A stretch of DNA of 64,000 nucleotides, taken from positions 620,001 to 684,000 of the forward strand of contig OY969923.1 of assembly GCA_963704615.1 (NCBI GenBank), read 5' to 3'. The position numbers and the translations under genes were made by a program. The DNA comes from Bog-756 sp963704615 (GTDB lineage: Bacteria; Actinomycetota; Acidimicrobiia; Acidimicrobiales; RAAP-2). Below are positions 13,913 to 23,360 of the stretch, in pieces (position 1 is the stretch's first letter; every line of letters begins with the position of its first letter). Below the pieces are notes generated by a model. That model worked only from the letters and a program-made list of their open reading frames with translations. It had not been told where the DNA came from and searched no databases.

Positions 13913-16789
13913 GTGCGCTCACTCCACTTCCGTTCGACTCGGTCAACCAAAGGGGTGTCTCTCCGAGGATGCGCCATGGTCGCTCTCCTCACCGGCCTCA
14001 CCGGCGTTCTCAATCTGACCCCTGTTTCCACCGCCGGCGCATCGTCGTCGCCGCCCACAGCCCCGACCAATGTTGCGGCGGTGCCGGGCAATGCTGCCGC
14101 CACGATCACATGGACTGATCCCTCGAGCAACAACGGGAGTGCCATCACCTCGTACACGGTCCTGGCCATCAGTGGCGGGATCGGTACCAAGGTCGGATCA
14201 TGCTCCAAGAGCTCCTGTGTGTCCTTGACCATCAGCAAGAAATCAGGCGCTCTCATCAATGGGACCGCTTACACGTTCGAGGTCTACGCGACCAATGCCG
14301 GCGGGAACTCGCCCGACTCCGTGGCATCTTCCGCCATCGTCATCGGGGCGCCGACTGCCCCCACCAATGTCTCTGCCGTGCCGGGTAGCGGCGCCGCCAC
14401 GATCTCGTGGACGGATCCATCCAGCAAGAACGGGAGCACCATCAAGTCCTACACGGTCATAGCCAGCACCAATGGTGGCCCCGCGGCGGGTGCCACCTGC
14501 TCGGGCGCGACCTGCGCCTCGTTGACCATGACCAACGGCACGATCTACGGCACCCTCAACAACGGGACCGCCTACACGTTCCAGGTCCTCGCCACCAATG
14601 CCCGCGGGAATTCGCCCGATTCCGCGGCGTCCCTCGGGGTGACGGTGGGCGCGCCGATCGCCCCCACCCATGTGTCGGCCGTGCCCGGGGTTGGGGAAGC
14701 CACGGTCTCGTGGACCGATCCCTCCACCGACAACGGGAGTGCCGTCAGCGGATACACGGTCTATGCCTACAACAGCAGCGGCGGCCTGGCTGCTGCGAAC
14801 GTGTGCACCGGTGGTTCGTGCTCCACGTTGATCCTGTCCAACGGTTTTCTCTATGGGACTCTCGTCGATGGTTCTGGGTACACCTTCGAGGTGTTCGCCA
14901 CCAACGGCAGCGGCAACTCGCCCAACTCGGCTGCTTCTGCATCGGTGGTCATCGAGTCGCCATCCATCTGTTCTCCGAACGTCAACGTCACCTCGGCCAC
15001 GCCCAGCACGACCACGAGCGGGGACCCCGCCTCGAATGTGTACGACGGCAATCTCGGTGACTTCTGGAGCAGTGACGGGCATTCGACGGCCGACAACACC
15101 GAGTCCCTCGCCTACTGGTGGAGTGGGGGTTTCCAAAACATCAACCAGGTCCAGTTGTATCCGCGAGCCTCGGCCTACGGGTTCCCGGTCGACTTCACGA
15201 TCTACTACTCGAACGGGTCTTCTTGGGAGTGGGCCCAGACGGTCAACAACTACGCCCCCCACGCTGGTCAGTGGAATGACATCTCTCTGGACCAGATGGT
15301 CTCGGCCAACGGCATCCTGATCGTCGCCAGCGTGCTGTCCGCTGACAGCTATGGCAATTTCTACTTTCAGATGGCTGAGGTCAATGCGGGCTGCAGCGCC
15401 TTGATCGGCAACGATGTCATGTTGGAGGACGGTTCACCGCAACCGAATGTGAGCCCCGCCAATGAGCAACCCGAATTGAGCCTCACCGGCGGCCAGATCA
15501 TCTCGCGAGCCACGACATGGCTCGACTCCATGCCACCGGTCCCGTACAACGAAAGTGAGTATTGGGCATCGCCCACTGACTATTGGGGCGACGGCCAAGG
15601 TAACGCTCCCGCACCGGGAGGAAGTCCTCCGGCATGGCGTGAGGACTGCTCTGGATTTGTGTCACAGGCCTGGGGATTCAGTGACAGCGATGGCGGCTTC
15701 ACCACCTATGCCTTCTCGACGGGCGACAACCAGTTCACCTCGAACGCCTACGCAACGCTGCTACCGAGTTGGAGCGACCTCGAACCCGGCGATGCCCTTG
15801 TCTACAACGGGCCGACCCTGGGCGACGGGACGTCGCACCATATGGTGCTGTTTGCCGGTTGGCAGGGCACACCCGGCGCGTCGAACCTACTGATCTTCCA
15901 GGAAGGGGACAGTGAGACGGGGACATACGCGGCCTGGTTCTCCCCCAACGATCCCGTGCTGTCCCAGTTCCTCCCGATCCGCTCGGTGGGCTACAGCACT
16001 GCTCCGCCGCCGCCGCCTCCGAGCCAGACCAGCGACATCGTGCGCTCAGCCGACGGTCAGGGCTACTACATCCTGTCTCCCGGGGGCGGCGTCTACGCCT
16101 ACGGCGGTGCCCCGTTCTACGGTTCGGCTGCCGGCCAGTCCTACTTCGCCGGCCAAACGGCGGTCGCACTGGTGGTCGATCCGAACGGATCGGGCTATTG
16201 GATCTTCGCCGCATCAGGTGCCGTCTATGCCTACGGCGGTGCACCTTTCGAGGGCTCGACCAGCCCGTCCTATTTCGCCGGGCAGGTGGCAGTGGGCGCC
16301 ATCTCCAGCAGTGATGGGAATGGATACACCATCGTGTCGAACACCGGCGGTGTGTACGCCTACGGAGACGGCACCTTCAACGGTTCGGCGGCGGGTCAGT
16401 CGTACTTCAGCGGCCAGACCGCGGTGGCGGTGATCCCCAGCAGGGACGCCAAGGGGTATGCCATTCTTGCCGCCGACGGAGCCGTGTACGCCTATGGCGA
16501 CCAGGGCTATTACGGTGGCGCCAGCTCGTCCTATTTCAGCGGCCAGACAGCGGCCTCCTTCGCCCCCAGCGCCGACGGTGCCGGCTACGGCATCCTCTCC
16601 CAGTCGGGCGGTGTGTACGCCTTCGGCGACTTCCCCTACCTCGGAGGACCGGGCGGACAGTCCTACTTCAGCGGTTTGTCGGCCGTGGCCTTCGCCGCCA
16701 CCGCCGACGGACAGGGGTATTGGGTCGTCTCCAACACCGGGGGCGTCTATGCCTACGGGGACGCTCCCTACGAAGGGGGCGGGGTGTAG
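13913..16789 (+). CDS. Secreted multidomain protein: FN3 x3, discoidin-like, NlpC/P60-like, VYAYG propeller repeats
   Basis: 958 residues from GTG 13913, chosen because GAGGAGATAAAG precedes it and a signal peptide follows (CAMVALLTGLTGVLNL...TAGASS). Three fibronectin type III domains (about 14050-14960; PTNVSAVPGSGAATISWTDP repeated nearly unchanged) are followed by an F5/8C-like region (14965-15405, NVYDGNLGDFWSSDG). An NlpC/P60- or CHAP-like peptidase domain comes next, with its nucleophile in REDCSGFVSQAW near 15640 and a His in TSHHMVLFAGW. Last are about six 40-residue GGVYAYGDAPYxGS repeats. This predicts an extracellular wall-binding amidase or peptidase-like protein. The VYAYG repeats are typical of secreted acidimicrobial proteins. 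The substrate is unknown. Confidence 0.82.
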   Translation: MRSLHFRSTRSTKGVSLRGCAMVALLTGLTGVLNLTPVSTAGASSSPPTAPTNVAAVPGNAAATITWTDPSSNNGSAITSYTVLAISGGIGTKVGSCSKSSCVSLTISKKSGALINGTAYTFEVYATNAGGNSPDSVASSAIVIGAPTAPTNVSAVPGSGAATISWTDPSSKNGSTIKSYTVIASTNGGPAAGATCSGATCASLTMTNGTIYGTLNNGTAYTFQVLATNARGNSPDSAASLGVTVGAPIAPTHVSAVPGVGEATVSWTDPSTDNGSAVSGYTVYAYNSSGGLAAANVCTGGSCSTLILSNGFLYGTLVDGSGYTFEVFATNGSGNSPNSAASASVVIESPSICSPNVNVTSATPSTTTSGDPASNVYDGNLGDFWSSDGHSTADNTESLAYWWSGGFQNINQVQLYPRASAYGFPVDFTIYYSNGSSWEWAQTVNNYAPHAGQWNDISLDQMVSANGILIVASVLSADSYGNFYFQMAEVNAGCSALIGNDVMLEDGSPQPNVSPANEQPELSLTGGQIISRATTWLDSMPPVPYNESEYWASPTDYWGDGQGNAPAPGGSPPAWREDCSGFVSQAWGFSDSDGGFTTYAFSTGDNQFTSNAYATLLPSWSDLEPGDALVYNGPTLGDGTSHHMVLFAGWQGTPGASNLLIFQEGDSETGTYAAWFSPNDPVLSQFLPIRSVGYSTAPPPPPPSQTSDIVRSADGQGYYILSPGGGVYAYGGAPFYGSAAGQSYFAGQTAVALVVDPNGSGYWIFAASGAVYAYGGAPFEGSTSPSYFAGQVAVGAISSSDGNGYTIVSNTGGVYAYGDGTFNGSAAGQSYFSGQTAVAVIPSRDAKGYAILAADGAVYAYGDQGYYGGASSSYFSGQTAASFAPSADGAGYGILSQSGGVYAFGDFPYLGGPGGQSYFSGLSAVAFAATADGQGYWVVSNTGGVYAYGDAPYEGGGV
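16030..16789 (+). repeat. Six tandem VYAYG propeller-type coding repeats
   Basis: A unit of about 120 bp encodes patterns such as GYYILSPGGGVYAYGGAPFY and GQSYFSGQTAVA. Units remain similar at DNA level (tcctacttcagcggccag recurs), suggesting recent duplication or gene conversion within the C-terminal domain. Confidence 0.75.
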
Positions 16790-16810
16790 CAGGGCCCATC
16801 AGGCGGATCT

Positions 16811-16825
16811 CTCCTCCCTGAGGAG
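16811..16825. terminator. Small hairpin CTCCTC-CCT-GAGGAG after the NlpC/P60-like gene
   Basis: A perfect 6-bp stem with a 3-nt loop lies 20 bp after the stop codon. There is no U-tract, so intrinsic termination is only a possibility. Confidence 0.25.
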
Positions 16826-16922
16826 GCCGGCCAACCCCCGAGTCGGCCCCCTCCATGGCGCTCCCGATAGACCTCGGCTCGCCGCCCTCGCGTAGGGTGG
16901 CAGCCGATGGGCGCGGCGACGA

Positions 16923-19616
16923 ATGAGGAGTAGGGAACGGGAGCGACTCCTTGTACCGGTGGCGGTCATCGCCGCTCTGGTCGGCTGCCTGGTGGGCGGG
17001 ATGGCGCTTGCCGCCCAGCCCGCGTCCGCATCGACCGAGGACCCGGCTGCCGGCGGCGGGACCGGCTCCTACCTGCTGACCGCGACCAACACCGGCCCGT
17101 CCTATGCGCCCACATTCACCGGCAACGGGGAACTCGGAATTCGGGTGCCGCCGGCCGGCCAGGGCTATGCCGGGGGAACGGTACCCACCCAATCCGAGCT
17201 TGCCGGCTTCTACGCCCAGCCGTCGGGCGGCGTGCAGCAGAGGGCCAACATACCGACCTGGTCCACGCTGACCTTTTCCGACGGTGGTCAGCCGTTCACC
17301 ATGGCTACCGGGACCACCGACCATTGGCATCAGTCGATCAACTTGAAGACGGGAGTCATCACCACCAACGCCCTGTGGACGGCACCCGACGGTCACGCCA
17401 CCGAACTCACCTACCAAGTCCTCACCGACAGAGCTCGGGCCCAGGTCGGCCTGGTTCGCCTCGAACTGACGCCGCGCTGGTCGGGCACGGCCGACGTCAC
17501 CGACGCCATCGATGGTTCCCCGGCCAGCCTGAGCACCGAGGTGGGGAAGGGCTGGTCATCGTCGGCCCACTCTGACTGGGTGGACATCCAGTCTCTGGGC
17601 ACGGATATCAACGCCGCCATCTCCAGTCAGATCGAGACCAGTGAAAACGTCACGGCGACGACAGCCGAGGTCGACCAGTCCGCGGATCAGAGCGTCGGCC
17701 AGCAGCTGGCGTTTCCGGTCGTGGCCGGCCACACCTATACGGTCACCAAGTTCGTGGGCGTGGAGACATCGCAGGACGCTGGCAGTCCGGTGACGGCCGC
17801 CCGACAACAGGCCAGCGCCGCCGCCGCAAGTGGGATCGACGCGCTGATGACGGCGAACAACGCGGCCTGGGCGGCCCTGTGGTCGGGTCGGGTCGACGTG
17901 CTCGGCGATCCCACTCTGGCCTCGGATGTCAACGCCAGCGAGTTCTATCTGTGGTCGAGCACCCGCGACGGCGTGGATTGGAGTATCTCGCCGGCCGGGC
18001 TCTCCTCGAACGGCTACAACGGCCACATCTTCTGGGATGCCGAAACGTGGATGTATCCGTCATTGCTTGCCCAACACCCGGACCTGGCCGCGGCGTTGAA
18101 CACCTATCGCGACCAGCGGCTCGACACCGCTGAGGAGCACGCCGCCTCCACCGGATACCTCGGGGCGCGCTATCCGTGGGAGAGCGCCCTCACCGGAACA
18201 GAGGAGATCCCAGCGGGTTTCACAGAGGGACTCTACGAACAGCACATCACTGCCGACATCGCCCTCGCCCAGTGGCAGTACTACCTCTCCACCGGCGACA
18301 AGCGCTGGTTGGCCCGGGACGGATGGCCGGTGCTGTCCCAGGCGGCCGACTTCTGGGCTTCGCGGGTCAGCCCCGGTGCCGACGGCAACGGCCACATCGA
18401 TGGGGTGACCGGTCCCGACGAGGAGAGCCCGGACGTCAACGACGACGCCTATACCAATGTGGCGGCCAAGACGGTGTTGCTTGATGCCACCGAAGCCGCC
18501 CACGTGCTGGGGCTCAGCGCGCCGGCGCGCTGGACCTCGATCGCGTCGAAGATCGTGGTGCCCGAAGATGCCACGGCCGGGATCATCCCCGAATACGCGG
18601 GCTATGCCGGCGGCCTCGTCAAGCAAGCCGACGTCACCATGCTCGAGTATCCGTGGGACTACAGCCTGCCTTCGGGCGTTGCCCACAACGACATCGACTA
18701 CTACGCGCCCCGGACCGATCCCAATGGACCGTCGATGAGCGACGCCATCAACTCCATCGGAACCTCGGCGTTGGGAACACCGGGGTGCGCAAGCTACGTA
18801 TTCACCGAGCGCAGCGTTCAGCCCTTCATCCGTGGCGTGTTCGACCAGTTTTCGGAGACCAAGGGGGGCGGTGTCTTCACCTTCATGACCGGCATCGGTG
18901 GGTTCCTCCAAGAGTTCATCTACGGCTATTCGGGCTTGCGCATGGACGCCACGGCCGTCCATGTGGCCCCCAGCCTCACCGGCCAGCTGGGTGGTGTCGT
19001 ACTCCACAATCTGTCGTGGCACGGTCGCCGGTTCACCGTGGCCATCGGATTGAAAACGACATCGGTCACCTTGAACAGCGGTGCGACCCTACCGGTCAGC
19101 ACCCCATCGGGCCTCCACGAGGTCGCGGCCGGTCAGACGCTCACCGTTCCCACGCGGCGGGCGGATCTGACCGCGACCACCGATGACGTTCGCTGCGGGA
19201 AGGCCACGGCCACATCGTCGCAACCGGGTGCGCCCGCTCTCGCCGCGGTGGACGGGAGCCCGGCTACAGGGTGGCAGCCGGTGTCCGTCCCGGCCACGCT
19301 CACGGCACCTGTCTCCGACGGCCCTCGATCGGTCAGCACGCTGACGCTGCAATGGGGCCAGCAATGGCCCCAACCGTCGAATCCCAACCAGTCTCCGCCG
19401 GCCGGCCCCGTCACCATCCTGCGGGCCACCAGCTACGTGGTGGCCACTTCCGTCGACGGTCACACCTGGCACACGGTTGCGCAGGTGACGGGGCGGGAGT
19501 CGGGCACCACCGATGTCTTGCGTTTTGCCCCGGTCGAGGCTCGCTACCTTTCGGTTGATATCACGGCATCATCAGGCGGGCTGACGCCGCAACTTGACGA
19601 ATTGACGGCGAGTTGA
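16923..19616 (+). CDS. Secreted glycoside hydrolase family 65 (acid trehalase-like) with C-terminal discoidin-like domain
   Basis: 897 residues with an N-terminal signal peptide (VAVIAALVGCLVGGMALAAQ...ASA). The (alpha/alpha)6 barrel carries GH65 signatures: FWDAETWMYPSLLAQHPDLA, YPWESALTGTE, and VTGPDEESPDVNDDAYTNV, whose Glu near residue 500 is the expected general acid. C-terminal residues (about 755-897) resemble an F5/8C carbohydrate-binding domain. GH65 members are phosphorylases (cytoplasmic) or hydrolases. Export favours hydrolysis of trehalose or a related disaccharide outside the cell, because phosphate-dependent cleavage outside is unlikely. It follows the NlpC/P60-like gene on the same strand. 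Kojibiose-type or glucosyl-galactosyl specificity cannot be excluded. Confidence 0.82.
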   Translation: MRSRERERLLVPVAVIAALVGCLVGGMALAAQPASASTEDPAAGGGTGSYLLTATNTGPSYAPTFTGNGELGIRVPPAGQGYAGGTVPTQSELAGFYAQPSGGVQQRANIPTWSTLTFSDGGQPFTMATGTTDHWHQSINLKTGVITTNALWTAPDGHATELTYQVLTDRARAQVGLVRLELTPRWSGTADVTDAIDGSPASLSTEVGKGWSSSAHSDWVDIQSLGTDINAAISSQIETSENVTATTAEVDQSADQSVGQQLAFPVVAGHTYTVTKFVGVETSQDAGSPVTAARQQASAAAASGIDALMTANNAAWAALWSGRVDVLGDPTLASDVNASEFYLWSSTRDGVDWSISPAGLSSNGYNGHIFWDAETWMYPSLLAQHPDLAAALNTYRDQRLDTAEEHAASTGYLGARYPWESALTGTEEIPAGFTEGLYEQHITADIALAQWQYYLSTGDKRWLARDGWPVLSQAADFWASRVSPGADGNGHIDGVTGPDEESPDVNDDAYTNVAAKTVLLDATEAAHVLGLSAPARWTSIASKIVVPEDATAGIIPEYAGYAGGLVKQADVTMLEYPWDYSLPSGVAHNDIDYYAPRTDPNGPSMSDAINSIGTSALGTPGCASYVFTERSVQPFIRGVFDQFSETKGGGVFTFMTGIGGFLQEFIYGYSGLRMDATAVHVAPSLTGQLGGVVLHNLSWHGRRFTVAIGLKTTSVTLNSGATLPVSTPSGLHEVAAGQTLTVPTRRADLTATTDDVRCGKATATSSQPGAPALAAVDGSPATGWQPVSVPATLTAPVSDGPRSVSTLTLQWGQQWPQPSNPNQSPPAGPVTILRATSYVVATSVDGHTWHTVAQVTGRESGTTDVLRFAPVEARYLSVDITASSGGLTPQLDELTAS

Positions 19617-19674
19617 GAACGGCGTCCTGAGTAACACTCAATCAGGCATCACCCAGTTGAGGAAGGTCCCTGAC

Positions 19675-20391
19675 ATGCTCCCAGAAGAGTTCGTTGGCTC
19701 CCGACTTTCCATGACAGATCACCCGGTCGCCGTCGAGCTCGAACTGCCCGGGCTCATTGAAGACATTGCCGAGGTCGAAAGCGAGCTGGGCGCGCGGGCT
19801 GCGTTGGATCAGAACAGGTGCCATGGCTACTTCCCGGCGCTCAGAGGCGTTCGGGGGATCGACAGCGAATTGCCGGCGTGCCGCGCCTTTGGGACTCGCC
19901 TGCCGTCAATCAGGCATTGCGGCGTTGAGTATCGGTTCAACTTCCTCCGTCTCTCCTTGACCCAGCAGAGTGTCGACCCGGCATTCCATCTTGACTCAGA
20001 CGCCGCTACTGCGCTGAGCGGCGACGTTTCAACACTGAGACAACGACGAGTCGAGAGGTTGCTGCTCAACCTCAGCTCGCAGTCCGAACGAGTACTGCAC
20101 TATGTGGATGTCGACCCGCAGTGCGTCGATCTCCTATCGGATGGGTCGTACGTTCGGGCTGCGGATCCACACGGGCTCACTGAGCGGGCGCTCACGATGA
20201 CCATCCCCGTCCGGAGCGGCTCCTGGGTTGCCGGGCTCCTCTTTGCGGCCAATTTGGTGATGCACTCAGGCGTTGATGACGCCAGTGGTCATTTCGTGGC
20301 GGCTTATGGAATCGACGTCATGGAGGTCGCCGGTTCCTCAAGACGCCCCGCGCCGAAAGCGGCCAAGACGCTGTCGCGCAGCTTTCTCTGA
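19675..20391 (+). CDS. Uncharacterised protein, possibly a cupin-fold Fe(II) oxygenase
   Basis: 238 residues from ATG 19675, chosen because GAGGAAGG lies about 8 nt upstream. An in-frame start at 19657 lacks a ribosome site. An HxD-like FHLDSD motif and a later LVMHSGVDDASGHFVAAYG with a candidate distal His resemble the 2-His-1-carboxylate arrangement of 2-oxoglutarate/Fe(II) oxygenases, but a clear 2-oxoglutarate-binding Arg was not identified. The last 88 bp overlap the convergent TauD-like gene. Codon third positions are less GC-rich than in neighbours, suggesting a different origin. The enzymatic role is tentative. Confidence 0.5.
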   Translation: MLPEEFVGSRLSMTDHPVAVELELPGLIEDIAEVESELGARAALDQNRCHGYFPALRGVRGIDSELPACRAFGTRLPSIRHCGVEYRFNFLRLSLTQQSVDPAFHLDSDAATALSGDVSTLRQRRVERLLLNLSSQSERVLHYVDVDPQCVDLLSDGSYVRAADPHGLTERALTMTIPVRSGSWVAGLLFAANLVMHSGVDDASGHFVAAYGIDVMEVAGSSRRPAPKAAKTLSRSFL

Positions 20392-21161
20392 GCGGCGGGC
20401 TGAAGGCTGTGTCCGAAGATCCGTTGGCGCAGCTCTCCGGGTTTGCGGGTCCCGCGCCGGCCGTGCGCGACCGCCAGATTGTCGAAGACCAGCAACTCTC
20501 CGGGTCGCAGATCGACGGAGATCTCGACGTCGTCAAGATGAAGGCCGTGGCGTTCAAAAAAGGCGAGCTCGGCAAACAGGCTGTCAAACTCCAACCCGCA
20601 GAGAAAGCCAGGCTCGATCTTCACGCTCGGGAGGAGGGGCCGGCCCCCGGCTGCGGCGCCCTCGACGATCCGTGCGAGGCTCCCCTCGACGTAGCCTTGG
20701 TCATCGTCCCAAGCACCGTGCGTTCGACCATAAGACGTGAGCCGATCGACCAGCTCCGCAGGTGGCGGCCACGAGCGCTGACCCAACAGTGCGGCCAGAG
20801 GCACCAGCCGGGTCAACGCCTCGACAGCCACGACGTCAATGGGCACAGAGAGGGCCGTATAGCGCGCAACCTCCTGGTCGATCTTCGGGTCCAGCGGCAG
20901 GCCGAAATCGAAGTGCAGCGTCTGAAAATCCCGGGCCTTCCCACCGTCCAGGGGCGGGACGACAAAGTCTCCGATGATTGACAATGGAGGAAGACCATGG
21001 CGAAGTCGACTCGCGTCGACGAGGGCAGCGGAGACCTGGTCGGCTTCGAGAGTCGTCCGCAGTGGACCGGTGATCCGAACGAATCCGTGGGAGTCCAACT
21101 CTCCGGCCAGGTCGCGCACCGCCCTATTCTGGCCCAGCAGCCTCATGGTCGAGGCTGGCAC
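20304..21161 (-). CDS. TauD/TfdA (asparagine-oxygenase-like) Fe(II)/2-oxoglutarate dioxygenase
   Basis: The frame contains the HxD iron motif LHFDFG, the distal His in PGELLVFDNLAVAHGRRG and the 2-oxoglutarate-binding Arg in LRQRIFGH, in the order expected for TauD/clavaminate-synthase-like enzymes that hydroxylate small substrates, often amino acids. The start is uncertain. The frame is open upstream into the preceding permease gene but lacks a start codon before GTG 21161 or ATG 21146, and neither has a good ribosome site. It lies about 100 bp after an amino-acid permease on the same strand, so uptake and hydroxylation of an amino acid is a reasonable inference. Its 3' end overlaps the convergent gene. 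Confidence 0.78.
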   Translation of the reverse strand: MPASTMRLLGQNRAVRDLAGELDSHGFVRITGPLRTTLEADQVSAALVDASRLRHGLPPLSIIGDFVVPPLDGGKARDFQTLHFDFGLPLDPKIDQEVARYTALSVPIDVVAVEALTRLVPLAALLGQRSWPPPAELVDRLTSYGRTHGAWDDDQGYVEGSLARIVEGAAAGGRPLLPSVKIEPGFLCGLEFDSLFAELAFFERHGLHLDDVEISVDLRPGELLVFDNLAVAHGRRGTRKPGELRQRIFGHSLQPAAQRKLRDSVLAAFGAGRLEEPATSMTSIP

Positions 21162-21268
21162 CGTGGTGACCGTTCGTGCGGGCAGCTGGAGACCATTTGC
21201 TTCACTCGATGCATCACGATCTTGTTCAGAGACGAGGTGAGCGAGAACGACATCTCGGACTGGCCGGC

Positions 21269-23050
21269 TTAGATATCTTGACCCTCCGGGTCCTCGGTGG
21301 GCATGTCGAGCCCATACCAGCGAGAGATCGGTCGGTCGACGTCGGCCAACCGGCGATCGGCCATCGTTCCGAGGCGTAGGGCGAGGACATAGACGGCGAG
21401 GCTGACGATCGCCACTGCGACTGCGCACCCCCAGTCAGACAGCGTGGCCCGCCCGCCACCGTACGGGGAGAGGTAGCTCACCGCACACATCGCCCCGGCA
21501 TAGGGGACGATCCACAAGGCCGCCAGCCATTCGAACGCCGTGTGGCGGGATCCAGGCCGGACCAGCGCGAGCAGACCCACGATCAGCGCACCGAAGGCGA
21601 CGACCAAAAAGAGCCGGGAGTTGGTCGCCCATCCGACCCATATCAACAGGAGGTTGGCGATCACAAATGCTGCCGGCGCGGTCAACCGGGCGAAACGCAA
21701 ACGGTACGGACGGGGGAGGTCTGGAGCCGTCTGGCGAAGGACCCCGAGAGCAAGCGGGGCGGTCGCGTAGACCAGCACCGTGGCCGCGGTGATGAACGAC
21801 AGCAGGCCGCCCCAATCGGGAAGCGCGATGATGACGACCAGTTGGGTCAGGTAACAAAGAGTCAAGCTGCGGAAAGGCACGCCTCGCTGGTTGAGGGTCC
21901 CGAGCCAGGCAGGCAGATAGCCCTCCCGAGCGAGGGCAAAGGGGAGCCGGGATGCCGTGGCGGAGAAAGTCATGCCCGATCCGGCCGGGGAGATGATGGC
22001 GTCCGCATAGATCAAATAGGCGATGGCCGTCAGGCCGACAACCCCGGCGAGTCCGGCCAGGGGGCCGAAGTCACCGTGGAAGTGAACCTGGTGCCAGCCC
22101 CGGATCAGATCGCCGTTGGGAATGGCACCGATGAAGGCGATCTGCACGATCAAGTAGATGGCACCGGCGATCACGACCGAGCCGATGACGGCCCAGGGAA
22201 CGCTGCGCTGGGGATGTTTCGTCTCGCCCCCCAGCTCCACTGCTTGCTCAAAGCCCAACAGGGCAAAGACGACGCCTCCGGTGCTGATGGCCGCCAAGAC
22301 GCCGTGGGCTCCCGCCGGGAAGAGCCCACCGACGGCGAAGTTGTGACGGTCGAACCCGTGGATGACGAAGGCGATCGCCACAATGAGAGGAATAGCGACC
22401 TTCCACCAGACGACGACGGTGTTCGTCTCGCGGAACCATCGCATACCCGCTGCGTTCAACGCGGTGAACCCGAGCAGAACGAACGCCCCGACGAGTTGGC
22501 CGAGCGAGGTGAGCCGCACGACGCCCGGAGATTGCGAGATCAGCGACGGGGCGTAGTTGCCGACGTAGCGCAGCGCAGCTTCAGTTTCGATCGCCGGCAC
22601 GCAGACGGCGCTGATCCAGGCGAACCACCCGGAGAAGAACCCAGTGACTCGTCCGAAGGCGTAGAGAGGGAAGCGGGCCGTTCCACCGTCGACCGGAAAC
22701 ATCGTCCCCAGCTCTGCGTGGACAAAGGCCAGGACCACCACGAGAGCCGCGCCCACGATCCAGGCGGTGACGGCGCCACCCCCGCCGGCGATCTGGGCCG
22801 CGTCGAAAGACGAGAAGAGCCAGCCCGATCCGATGACGGCTCCCACCGATACGAAGACAAGCGCTCTTCGGCCGAGGGAACGTCGAGGGCCGCTATGCCG
22901 TGAGGTCGACGTCTCGGTGAGCGCTCCGTCAGGGGATCGCTCGGTTCCTCGATCCGGGGAGCCGCTCGACGGCAGGGCCCCTGGGCGGGCCGACTCGGGC
23001 ACGGAGGGCACGGCACTGATTAAAGCGGACTCGCCTGCGTCCCGTGGCAC
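21269..23050 (-). CDS. APC-superfamily amino-acid permease
   Basis: 593 residues. A hydrophilic N-terminal extension of about 60 residues is followed by about 12 to 14 transmembrane helices. The first has the APC signature SVGAVIGSGWLFSSFDAAQI, and helix 3 contains GWFAWISAVCVPAIETEAAL. Segments such as STGGVVFALLGFEQAVELGG match the substrate-site helix 6. It probably imports amino acids by cation symport. The extension is low in conserved features, so an internal start is possible. Downstream on the same strand is the TauD-like dioxygenase. The substrate is not predictable from sequence. Confidence 0.88.
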   Translation of the reverse strand: MPRDAGESALISAVPSVPESARPGALPSSGSPDRGTERSPDGALTETSTSRHSGPRRSLGRRALVFVSVGAVIGSGWLFSSFDAAQIAGGGGAVTAWIVGAALVVVLAFVHAELGTMFPVDGGTARFPLYAFGRVTGFFSGWFAWISAVCVPAIETEAALRYVGNYAPSLISQSPGVVRLTSLGQLVGAFVLLGFTALNAAGMRWFRETNTVVVWWKVAIPLIVAIAFVIHGFDRHNFAVGGLFPAGAHGVLAAISTGGVVFALLGFEQAVELGGETKHPQRSVPWAVIGSVVIAGAIYLIVQIAFIGAIPNGDLIRGWHQVHFHGDFGPLAGLAGVVGLTAIAYLIYADAIISPAGSGMTFSATASRLPFALAREGYLPAWLGTLNQRGVPFRSLTLCYLTQLVVIIALPDWGGLLSFITAATVLVYATAPLALGVLRQTAPDLPRPYRLRFARLTAPAAFVIANLLLIWVGWATNSRLFLVVAFGALIVGLLALVRPGSRHTAFEWLAALWIVPYAGAMCAVSYLSPYGGGRATLSDWGCAVAVAIVSLAVYVLALRLGTMADRRLADVDRPISRWYGLDMPTEDPEGQDI

Positions 23051-23154
23051 CGCCGAGCCGAATCTTTCCCACTGAACTGGGCTGACATGGGCTGGACCCG
23101 CTTCGCGCTTAGACGGCTACGGTCGGGCAAGCGCGCAGCTCTGAGGAGAACGCC

Positions 23155-23294
23155 GTGGGCTGGGTCATCGCCATGCGCACCCCCTATCAATGGACCAAGC
23201 AGGTGGCCTCGCACTTCGGGGAGCCCGCAACGGCACCATCGTGCACCTCATCCGTCCCGAGGACCGTCTGTCAGTGGCTATGGCCCAGCAGTAG
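23155..23294 (+). pseudogene. Arylsulfatase remnant
   Basis: The 46-codon stretch reads VGWVIAMRTPYQWTKQVASH then FG, and after a one-base shift in GGGG near 23217-23220 continues ARNGTIVH. This matches the conserved arylsulfatase segment (VGWA-AMDTPYQWTKQVASHFGGTRNGTIVHWP). It then jumps to IRPEDRLSVAMAQQ and a stop, which looks like a sulfatase C-terminus. The catalytic Cys/Ser region is absent. This is a decayed gene with a large internal deletion. Confidence 0.6.
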
Positions 23295-23360
23295 ACAGCC
23301 GCTTTTCCGCATACCCAGAAGTGCCTTTCGTCATTGTCAGCATCACTCGAAGTTCTGCGA

